Source: Nitrosopumilales archaeon (GTDB lineage Archaea > Thermoproteota > Nitrososphaeria > Nitrososphaerales > Nitrososphaeraceae). From it: 6,391 nucleotides of DNA. The position numbers were made by a program, and so were the translations under genes. The stretch is from contig WJXE01000111.1 in assembly GCA_009665115.1 (NCBI GenBank), positions 1 to 6,391 of the forward strand, read 5' to 3'. Position 1 is the stretch's first letter. The number at the start of each line of letters is the position of its first letter. A model generated the notes under the pieces. The model saw nothing but the letters and a program-made list of their open reading frames with translations. It did not search any database and was not told the DNA's origin. Positions 1 through 4,647 of this stretch are shown one piece after another.

Positions 1-243
1 TATTTGGAACTGATTTCTGGGGGCCAAAGACAACATGACCCGGTACAGTTGCGCAAGAGGTTAATAGATCAAGGATTAAATCCTATGAATTTTGACCGCC
101 ATTTAAGAGTATTCGGTTGGGGAATGCCCCCGCATTCAGGATGGGGACTTGGATTCGACCGATTAATGATGGTCCTGACTCGTTCCGACAATATCAGAGA
201 AACGGTGCTGTATCCTCGGGACACGGAGCGGCTCATACCGTAA
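1..243 (+). CDS. aspS: Aspartyl-tRNA synthetase, C-terminal part (5' end outside the window)
   Basis: The last 80 residues of a class II aminoacyl-tRNA synthetase that charges tRNA with aspartate in the cytoplasm. The reading frame is open from base 1 and ends at TAA 241-243. Visible are a stretch of the archaeal/eukaryal AspRS catalytic core beginning YLELISGGQR, the GMPPHSGWGLGFDR segment, which contains class II motif 3 with its ATP-binding arginine, and the characteristic PRDTERLIP ending at the very C-terminus. The bacterial-type GAD insertion lies outside what can be seen, but this ending right after motif 3 is typical of the short archaeal/eukaryal form. Whether it is the discriminating enzyme or the Asp/Asn non-discriminating one cannot be judged, because the N-terminal anticodon-binding domain is missing. 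Its 3' end overlaps the convergent JAMM gene by 11 bases. No clear terminator follows; a run of six T at 347-352 inside that gene is the nearest candidate. Confidence 0.96.
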   Translation, partial: YLELISGGQRQHDPVQLRKRLIDQGLNPMNFDRHLRVFGWGMPPHSGWGLGFDRLMMVLTRSDNIRETVLYPRDTERLIP

Positions 244-649
244 CCCGCAATTCCACTTCCTTTAGTTTATCTTCGAAAATATAAGCCCTCGACTCATTTG
301 TTACCGTTGAATAGATAAGCCACACGACAGGGTTAATCTTCATATATTTTTTGTCTGTTGACGAGGGAAAAGGCTCCGCTGGATGCGAATGAAATATTCC
401 AACAACTTGCAGGTTCCTAGCTTCGGACACTTGATATGCATTGATAAGATCGTCTGGATCGATACTGAAAGTTACTGGCGAAGAATCGCTGTTTTTCACT
501 GTGATCACGTCGCTCACGATAATTTCGTCCAAATTCTCAGTGCTAGTTTCGCCTAACAAAAGTGCACACGATTCCCAAGGTAAAGAATCCTTCGCAAGAG
601 ACGTCAAGGATTCGACTTTGTCACCGTTTAAGCGGATGCTTGACACCAT
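233..649 (-). CDS. JAMM/MPN (Mov34/PAD-1) zinc metalloprotease, probable ubiquitin-like isopeptidase
   Basis: A stand-alone JAB1/MPN domain of 138 residues, the usual length for archaeal and bacterial single-domain members. These enzymes use zinc to cut isopeptide or peptide bonds after the C-terminal Gly-Gly of ubiquitin-like proteins. The catalytic set is complete: Glu26 in LPWESCALLLGE, zinc ligands His87 and His89 in GIFHSHP, Ser96 and zinc ligand Asp99 in PSSTD. The spacing from His89 to Ser96 is six residues, one shorter than the canonical HxHx7Sx2D. There is no signal peptide or membrane segment, so it should act in the cytoplasm. The start is ATG at 647-649; a TATA-like element about 27 bases upstream makes a leaderless mRNA likely. 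A ubiquitin-like protein gene lies some 400 bases away beyond rps17e, a plausible substrate. A role in cysteine or molybdopterin sulfur-carrier processing, as for some bacterial JAMM proteins, is the main alternative. Confidence 0.93.
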   Translation of the reverse strand: MVSSIRLNGDKVESLTSLAKDSLPWESCALLLGETSTENLDEIIVSDVITVKNSDSSPVTFSIDPDDLINAYQVSEARNLQVVGIFHSHPAEPFPSSTDKKYMKINPVVWLIYSTVTNESRAYIFEDKLKEVELRVTV

Positions 650-672
650 ACGTCCTACAGAGCAGTCTATCC

Positions 673-680
673 TATTTTAT
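673..680 (-). promoter_or_regulatory. TATA box for the JAMM protease gene
   Basis: On the minus strand this reads ATAAAATA, preceded by the purine-rich GTAAG as a possible BRE. Its centre is about 27 bases from the A of the ATG at 649, so transcription should begin at or within a base or two of the start codon. No Shine-Dalgarno sequence lies before that ATG, in agreement with a leaderless transcript. Confidence 0.55.
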
Positions 681-794
681 CTTACGAGCAGTCTGCAATG
701 CTCCTATACTATAACTTTTATTGTATTTTGCGCACCCATGAAAGCAGACAAGACCGCAACGTGAGTCGCTTTTTTTACCCCGCGGTTTCAATAA

Positions 795-802
795 GATAAA
801 AT
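795..802 (+). promoter_or_regulatory. TATA box for rps17e and the ubiquitin-like gene
   Basis: GATAAAAT in an AT-rich setting, centred about 28 bases before the ATG at 827. This spacing fits a transcript starting at or just before the start codon. GGTGA at 822-826 touches the ATG directly, too close for an ordinary Shine-Dalgarno interaction. The 177-base divergent region 650-826 therefore holds back-to-back promoters for the JAMM gene and for the rps17e pair; it also has a seven-T run at 770-776 with no evident gene before it. Confidence 0.5.
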
Positions 803-826
803 TACGTCTTGTTAATATTTTGGTGA

Positions 827-1045
827 ATGGATAGAATTAAGCGGATTTCTGCTGAGATTTTGGAAAGATATCCGGAAAATTTCGGTACAGATTTTGATCA
901 AAACAAGGCGACTCTTAAGAAAATAGCTGTTGTAAGGTCCAAACTGCTCAGAAATAGAATAGCTGGATTCATCACGGCATATCTTCGCAGGGAAAATACA
1001 GAAAAAGGTTCTTCAGACGGTGCAACAGAGCCAGAAATACAATAG
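827..1045 (+). CDS. rps17e: Small ribosomal subunit protein S17e (eS17)
   Basis: A 72-residue protein of the S17e family, a component of the 30S subunit found in archaea and eukaryotes but not in bacteria. The conserved core covers residues 1-54: the N-terminal MDRIKRISAEILERYP, the ENFGTDFDQNK segment, and the basic helix RSKLLRNRIAGFITAYLRR. The remaining residues are a low-complexity, Ser/Glu-rich tail. The length is within the archaeal range; eukaryotic eS17 is nearly twice as long. The start at ATG 827 gives the family's normal N-terminus and is supported by the TATA-like element upstream. The ubiquitin-like gene follows after 14 bases on the same strand, so the two are probably one transcript. 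This places the ubiquitin-like gene under a highly expressed ribosomal-protein promoter, if no internal promoter exists. Confidence 0.95.
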   Translation: MDRIKRISAEILERYPENFGTDFDQNKATLKKIAVVRSKLLRNRIAGFITAYLRRENTEKGSSDGATEPEIQ

Positions 1046-1059
1046 ACGCGGTATGAATC

Positions 1060-1329
1060 ATGATAAACGTGAGACTCCTAGGCGGCGTGAAAAAAGCGGT
1101 TGGCAAGCCATCAATTATCCTAGAGGAGTCTAATCTCTCCTTATCTGAAATACTAATGCTGTTGCGGCGTGACGTCAAGGAACCAGAGGTGTTGAGTCCT
1201 CATAATATTTTGATAGCAGTTAATGGTGTTGAATCTTCCTCACTTGGTGGCAATGATACCGTAATAGAGAGTGGAGATACCGTTACTATTGTAACAGTTG
1301 TACATGGCGGTAGCCCGAAACCTGCATGA
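1060..1329 (+). CDS. Ubiquitin-like beta-grasp protein (MoaD/ThiS/SAMP type) with residues after the Gly-Gly
   Basis: An 89-residue protein with the beta-grasp pattern of MoaD, ThiS and archaeal SAMP proteins: a first strand INVRLLGG, a helix around residues 27-37 (LSEILMLLRRD), the hallmark ILIAVNGVE strand-turn at 50-58, then VIESGDTVTIVTVVHGG. Family members are activated at a C-terminal Gly-Gly by an E1-like adenylase and serve as sulfur carriers or, as SAMPs, as ubiquitin-like modifiers. Here Gly83-Gly84 is followed by SPKPA and a TGA stop, so the chain would need trimming before activation, as eukaryotic ubiquitin precursors do. A JAMM protease encoded nearby could do this. The ATG at 1060 has only a weak ribosome-binding site; an earlier ATG at 1053 is out of frame. 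Assignment to the fold is firm; modifier versus molybdopterin or thiolation sulfur carrier is open. No E1-like gene is in the window. Confidence 0.88.
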   Translation: MINVRLLGGVKKAVGKPSIILEESNLSLSEILMLLRRDVKEPEVLSPHNILIAVNGVESSSLGGNDTVIESGDTVTIVTVVHGGSPKPA

Positions 1330-1350
1330 GAAGGGACTGATAACTCTTGG

Positions 1351-1356
1351 TTTTTT
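1351..1356 (+). terminator. T-run terminator after the rps17e/ubiquitin-like pair
   Basis: Six consecutive T, followed by ATTC, 22 bases after the stop codon of the ubiquitin-like gene. There is no strong hairpin before it, as is usual for archaeal poly-T termination. Confidence 0.45.
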
Positions 1357-1493
1357 ATTCATACCATCGACGTACAGGTTAATTTTTCGAAGCTGGAAGA
1401 TTCAGCTGAATTCATATCGCCGATTCACTAACATGAGGTCTTAACTAATCTCGAAAATCTTTTTAGCATGTAAAAGGAATATAGATATTAAAA

Positions 1494-1535
1494 TGAATAT
1501 TATGATTATGATCGATATTCGACTTCTGAATATTA
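1494..1535 (+). repeat. Pair of 9-base direct repeats with an inverted partial copy between them
   Basis: TGAATATTA occurs at 1494-1502 and again at 1527-1535, with starts 33 bases apart (about three helical turns). Between them, GATATTC at 1514-1520 resembles the same element in inverse orientation. The region is AT-rich, so chance is a real possibility; a binding site for a transcription factor is the alternative. Confidence 0.3.
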
Positions 1536-1582
1536 GCTTCGCTTACGGGACAGTAAATATCACCCGGCGTAGAAATGTATGG

Positions 1583-1593
1583 ACTGGCCCAGT
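1583..1593 (+). promoter_or_regulatory. 11-base perfect palindrome beside a TATA-like sequence, possible operator
   Basis: ACTGG-C-CCAGT is a perfect inverted repeat about a single central base. It abuts GTATAGAT (1592-1599), the best TATA candidate before cgi121, which would place transcription start near 1621. A regulator bound here would interfere with TBP/TFB. The assignment rests only on symmetry and position. Confidence 0.25.
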
Positions 1594-1644
1594 ATAGATC
1601 ATTGAACGACCGCTAAAACAAGGTCTTTAAACAACATCGTAATT

Positions 1645-1654
1645 AGGAGAGAGG
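1645..1654 (+). promoter_or_regulatory. Strong Shine-Dalgarno-like sequence, far from the annotated cgi121 start
   Basis: AGGAGAGAGG matches the archaeal anti-Shine-Dalgarno well but ends 33 bases before the first standard start codon (GTG 1688). The frame of cgi121 is open upstream to 1643 with no ATG, GTG or TTG; a CTG at 1661-1663 would sit six bases after this element. Either the true start is non-standard, or the motif is fortuitous. Confidence 0.4.
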
Positions 1655-1687
1655 AAGTTCCTGAAACACCAGAACCGAATACACAAA

Positions 1688-2206
1688 GTGGGTAATATAT
1701 TTACGACAGTTATTGGAGTGTCCGATTTAGATGTGAAAGATGTCGGCGAATTTATTGACGATTTACGAAAAACCTCGAATGGAGGGGTGTCGATACAGGC
1801 TGTATGTGCAGATGCTGTGTATGGACTCGAACACATTCTCCAAGCCTTAAAAATCACTATCGAGTCAGAAAAAAGAAAAATCACATTGGTAGAAAGACCC
1901 GAAATGGATCTTCTTCTTCGAATATCCTGCACAGATCAAATATCGAGAGCTTTGAAGGACATAGGCTTAAGGAATCAAGCACCAGGCTGCTTTATTCTTT
2001 TCTCAAAAGAAAAAAAGAAGTTGATAAAAGTTACCAGACGTATATGTAATACGCATCTTAAGATAGACGACTCTGTCTTAAAACCAAACAAAACAAAGAA
2101 AGAACTTATTTGCAGGCGGCTCGGAGTCCAATTGAATAAATTTTTATCAAATGATGATGCCTTCACGAGCTATCTTTCAGAAAAGGCAGCCTTGCTAACT
2201 AAGTAA
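1688..2206 (+). CDS. cgi121: KEOPS complex subunit Cgi121
   Basis: A 172-residue Cgi121/TPRKB family protein. Cgi121 is the KEOPS (Kae1-Bud32-Cgi121-Pcc1) subunit that captures tRNA and stimulates transfer of threonylcarbamoyl to A37 of ANN-decoding tRNAs (t6A). The recognisable features are the AVYGLEHILQALKITIE helix at 44-60, the family signature around residues 72-94 (EMDLLLRIS, DQISRALKDIGLR) and the segment DDSVLKPNKTKKELICRRLG at 127-146. The first strand is TTVIGVSDLD. GTG 1688 is the only standard start in the open frame and gives a normal N-terminus, but it has no ribosome-binding site or suitably spaced TATA box; the good Shine-Dalgarno at 1645-1654 points to an extension of about nine codons from CTG 1661. 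Its end overlaps the THUMP gene by 8 bases. Sua5, the enzyme that feeds KEOPS, is encoded on the opposite strand just beyond. Confidence 0.88.
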   Translation: MGNIFTTVIGVSDLDVKDVGEFIDDLRKTSNGGVSIQAVCADAVYGLEHILQALKITIESEKRKITLVERPEMDLLLRISCTDQISRALKDIGLRNQAPGCFILFSKEKKKLIKVTRRICNTHLKIDDSVLKPNKTKKELICRRLGVQLNKFLSNDDAFTSYLSEKAALLTK

Positions 2207-2735
2207 CGGTCCCCCCTTGTCGCTTCTCTATGAGTGAGCTGAATATTTCATTTGGCCGTAAAACAGAGATCCCAACAAGTTTTCCGATTATTTCCACCAG
2301 TACGATCCAATCAGGATTTTCTAGATCTACTCTGTTGTCAATTTCTGAACCAACGGTTGCGATTATTTCAGAAGAACGCAATGAAGTATTTCTCCTTTCG
2401 ACAGTTATCCTGAACGTCTCGAATTTTTGCATCTTTGAAGCGAGTCGCTTTGCAGCATTTTTAATAGAATCCAGTCCGTCTTCAGTAAAAGCAAATTCTA
2501 TGGGAATAAGTCTGAGAATGTATCTGACACGCCAGGGCTCGTCATTGACTAGTTCTTTGATTCTCTTCACTACTTCAAAGGGTTCAAGCGCCGTACGCCC
2601 TATCAAGATACCGACAAGGTCAGTAATGTCTGACCCTGGTTTTGGATCTCCAAACAATTCAAGAATGTCGTGGAGTTCGTTTTGCGCATCGTCTTCTCGA
2701 TGTCTATATGTCGAAACTATGAGATTAAAGTCCAT
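2199..2735 (-). CDS. THUMP-domain tRNA-binding protein, Tan1-like (probable tRNA ac4C12 factor)
   Basis: A 178-residue protein with an N-terminal ferredoxin-like part starting MDFNLIVSTYRHREDDAQ and a THUMP domain over roughly residues 60-165, including YILRLIPIE, FRITVERRNTSLRSSEIIATVG and the closing PDWIVLVEIIGKLVGISVLRP. THUMP domains bind the acceptor end of tRNA. No catalytic domain is attached, the arrangement of yeast Tan1 and its archaeal relatives, which act as adaptors for N4-acetylation of C12 in some tRNAs; the acetyltransferase itself is not in the window. I chose ATG 2735, seven bases after the Sua5 stop; an upstream ATG at 2774 would add 13 residues and overlap Sua5, and the family normally begins at the FNLIVST strand. 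It is the second gene of the Sua5 operon. The acetylation role is inferred from the family. Confidence 0.85.
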   Translation of the reverse strand: MDFNLIVSTYRHREDDAQNELHDILELFGDPKPGSDITDLVGILIGRTALEPFEVVKRIKELVNDEPWRVRYILRLIPIEFAFTEDGLDSIKNAAKRLASKMQKFETFRITVERRNTSLRSSEIIATVGSEIDNRVDLENPDWIVLVEIIGKLVGISVLRPNEIFSSLIEKRQGGTVT

Positions 2736-2742
2736 AACTAGA

Positions 2743-3396
2743 TCAGTTGTTGTTTGTTGAAAGAACCCTGGCAATTTCCTCCGATGAGATTGCTCCCTCC
2801 CGAATTATCTTGGGGACGCGTCCTGACAGATCCAAAATAGTTGATGCGCTCCCTTGTCTAATATTACCTCCGTCCAAAATCGCGTCGAAACCTCTCAACG
2901 ACGACAAAATCACTTCCGAGATTGAATTAGAAGGATTCTCTCCTGATTTGTTTGCGCTGGTACCCACAAGGTATTTGCAATGCTTCAACAGAGCAACTGC
3001 GCATTTATTATCCGGAACTCGGACACCGACGGTTGTTTTACCTGCGGTCACCTTTGTGGAAATTCGTGTATCAATAAGTGTGGAGATTATGGTAAGGGCG
3101 CCTGGCCAGAATATCTTAGCCAAGCGTTTACCGATTTTACCTAGTAACGCAATTTTTTCTATGTCCTGTAAGTTTGATGCTAAAATGGGAAAAGGGTTGA
3201 CTTTATTTCGACCCTTTATTTCAAAGATTCTTTCGACTGCTTCCTCCAAATATGGGTTGCAACCAATTCCATATACCGTATCGGTGGGATACACTATTAC
3301 CCCCCCAGTCTTTACGATCGATGCGCATTTTAAAGTGTGCCCTCTCTTACAACACTGGTAGACTGTAAATTTACTTTTTCTAGAACCCGTCTCCAT
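2743..3396 (-). CDS. sua5: L-threonylcarbamoyladenylate synthase (Sua5/YrdC/TsaC family), single-domain form
   Basis: Makes threonylcarbamoyl-AMP from threonine, bicarbonate and ATP, the first step of tRNA t6A37 synthesis; KEOPS carries out the second. The YrdC domain fills almost all of the 217 residues: VIVYPTDTVYGIGCNP (33-48), the basic KGRNKVNPFPIL (61-72), FWPGALTII (97-105), VGVRVPD (123-129), GTSANKSGENPS (145-156) and ASTILDLSG plus IIREG near the end (184-201). There is no C-terminal Sua5 domain, so it resembles the short TsaC/YrdC form. I chose ATG 3394-3396 because a TATA box lies 26 bases before it; a TTG at 3412-3414 would add six residues but would fall upstream of the expected transcription start. 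The N-terminus carries an unusual cluster, Cys15, Cys16, His20 and Cys24. The THUMP gene follows after seven bases. Confidence 0.95.
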   Translation of the reverse strand: METGSRKSKFTVYQCCKRGHTLKCASIVKTGGVIVYPTDTVYGIGCNPYLEEAVERIFEIKGRNKVNPFPILASNLQDIEKIALLGKIGKRLAKIFWPGALTIISTLIDTRISTKVTAGKTTVGVRVPDNKCAVALLKHCKYLVGTSANKSGENPSNSISEVILSSLRGFDAILDGGNIRQGSASTILDLSGRVPKIIREGAISSEEIARVLSTNNN

Positions 3397-3418
3397 CTGC
3401 CAATTGATTAGCAAAATC

Positions 3419-3426
3419 TATATAAA
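3419..3426 (-). promoter_or_regulatory. TATA box for the sua5-THUMP operon
   Basis: On the minus strand TTTATATA, preceded by GGAA as a possible BRE. The centre is 26 bases from the A of ATG 3396, so the message is probably leaderless; this decides the start codon of sua5. Confidence 0.65.
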
Positions 3427-3514
3427 TTCCATTATGAGACACGAATCCAGACCTTCTTTAATTTTCTTCGATTCCTTGTAATGGACATTTCACCATTTGT
3501 TTCAACTCTCCCTG

Positions 3515-3529
3515 AAAAACAAAAACAAA
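3515..3529 (-). terminator. T-rich terminator downstream of the DHH phosphoesterase gene
   Basis: On the minus strand TTTGTTTTTGTTTTT, located about 140 bases after the DHH stop codon and before the sua5 promoter. It is the only strong T-rich run in the gap 3397-3669. The remainder of that gap shows an 8-base tandem repeat (CCAATCGT twice, near 3611-3626) and no convincing gene. Confidence 0.45.
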
Positions 3530-3669
3530 GAGCGTGTACTATTTTATCTGTTATCCTTAGAAGATATACTATGCTTATACTTAAGATCACCATCAACCCG
3601 CGATGATTCCCAATCGTCCAATCGTCTATGTTCTGTCCCTTTTCCGAAATAGATTATACTTGAGCGAGT

Positions 3670-4647
3670 TCACAGATTAGCATCTGTATCAGTACTTTCC
3701 AAGGTCGTCAAAACTGCGCGCTCCAACTCTAATATGACCGACTCAATATCACTTGGATTACTGCGAAAAATTGCACCTGCTGCGAATATGTGACCGCCTC
3801 CTTCAGGTAGGTTCGCTGCGATATCATTACAAGAAATTTTATTGTTATTACGTCTTATACTTACTCTGCCATCCGTGCCGTAAACCATAGCAAGATCCAC
3901 GCCTGTTTTTTTGAAAACTTCATCCGAAAATAAACTGTTCTGAATGAAAGGTGATGATTGTATAAATGCGATCTTGATATTATGAATGTCTCGGATTCGC
4001 ATCGTTGAAAGTACGCGTTCCTTTGCCTCGTCTCGCAATAGCGCATATTCGTTGTAATCTGTTTGCATTTCAATATCCCATAGTATCCCATGCGAAGATT
4101 TCTGTGCGAGATTGATGAGGCGGGTGTAGCAATCAGGGAAGTTATGATAGTATTTTATTAGTTCTGAAGTAGGAGTTAGATATTGATCATTTGTAAAGTA
4201 ATCCATTGTATGGGCTAGACTTGCAAGTTTTTCTGCCAGGCGGTGTCCTGAAAGAAATTTTTCATAAATCAACTCTGCGGCGCACTTCGAACTGACACTG
4301 TCCAACACAAGCTCAACGTAAGGTTCTATGTCCTGGATCGCGTTTTCAGGCCAAGGATGGTGATCGATCCAGATAATACTCCAGTTTTTTTTCTTGGCTA
4401 TTGAAAAGGTTTCTCTACAGGTATCTATCAGACTAGGGTCAGAGCTGAGCCCTAAATCTGAAATGACGACTATACCCTTCTCCTGCGAGGAACGGGTTGC
4501 GGACTCGACGAACCCTCTCATTCTTATAAAGCTCTCCGCACCGTAATTGAGAAATACGAGTCGTGCTTGCGGATATCGAATTAACCCAATAGCAGCCGAA
4601 AATAACCCGTCAAGATCAGATTCATGAGAAAATATAATCACTTTCAT
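3670..4647 (-). CDS. DHH/DHHA1 family phosphoesterase
   Basis: A 325-residue protein of the DHH superfamily, which includes RecJ nucleases, nanoRNases (NrnA) and cyclic dinucleotide phosphodiesterases that use two metal ions, usually manganese. The metal-binding motifs are all present: HESDLDG at 8-14, ISDLGL at 62-67, the name-giving IDHHPW at 94-99, and an Asp in AHTMDYF at 149. The DHHA1 substrate-binding motif GGGHIFAAGA is at 283-292. No extra RNA-binding, CBS or membrane domain is attached, so it is neither a full RecJ nor GdpP. The exact substrate (short RNA, pAp or another phosphodiester) cannot be told from the sequence. Its ATG overlaps the stop of the HAD gene in the arrangement ATGA, which implies translational coupling and a shared role. 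The C-terminus is Asp/Thr-rich and unremarkable. Confidence 0.9.
   Translation of the reverse strand: MKVIIFSHESDLDGLFSAAIGLIRYPQARLVFLNYGAESFIRMRGFVESATRSSQEKGIVVISDLGLSSDPSLIDTCRETFSIAKKKNWSIIWIDHHPWPENAIQDIEPYVELVLDSVSSKCAAELIYEKFLSGHRLAEKLASLAHTMDYFTNDQYLTPTSELIKYYHNFPDCYTRLINLAQKSSHGILWDIEMQTDYNEYALLRDEAKERVLSTMRIRDIHNIKIAFIQSSPFIQNSLFSDEVFKKTGVDLAMVYGTDGRVSIRRNNNKISCNDIAANLPEGGGHIFAAGAIFRSNPSDIESVILELERAVLTTLESTDTDANL

Larger units (their letters stand above)
1330..1687 (+). other. 358-base non-coding stretch upstream of cgi121
   Basis: No convincing gene is seen here on either strand. The AT-rich middle holds one small open frame, 1493-1597 (34 codons), without a well-placed ribosome-binding site or recognisable product. 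What can be seen are a T-run after the previous gene, a short hairpin at 1391-1407 (AGCTG and CAGCT with a 7-base loop), a 9-base direct repeat, an 11-base palindrome beside a TATA-like GTATAGAT (1592-1599), and a strong purine-rich ribosome-binding sequence at 1645-1654. No tRNA cloverleaf or clear C/D-box pair was found. It probably carries the cgi121 promoter and perhaps a regulator-binding region. Confidence 0.5.

Noticed and set aside
441..764. Open frame on the + strand opposite the JAMM gene (107 codons)
   Set aside because: It is mostly antisense to a gene with a complete catalytic motif, has no recognisable product, and runs on through the JAMM promoter.
770..776. Seven-T run in the JAMM/rps17e divergent region as terminator of a small RNA
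   Set aside because: No promoter with enough distance or folded structure before it was found; a transcript from the nearest TATA-like sequence would be only about 30 bases long.
1503..1530. C/D-box small RNA (ATGATCG as C box, CTGA as D box)
   Set aside because: The C box deviates at two positions, and no matching C'/D' boxes or terminal stem are present.
1493..1597. Small + strand open frame of 34 codons in the gap before cgi121
   Set aside because: Its AAAGGA is about 15 bases from the ATG, too far, and its content follows the AT-rich repeats; no recognisable product.
2230..3361. Two long + strand open frames opposite the THUMP and sua5 genes
   Set aside because: The minus-strand proteins match known families throughout; the + strand translations are Ser/Ile-rich with no family resemblance, as expected of antisense frames.
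3481..3606. Small + strand open frame of 41 codons in the gap between sua5 and the DHH gene (begins MDISPFVSTLPEKQ)
   Set aside because: No ribosome-binding site or well-spaced TATA box, and it lies across the probable terminator of the opposite-strand operon. A conserved homologue would change this view.
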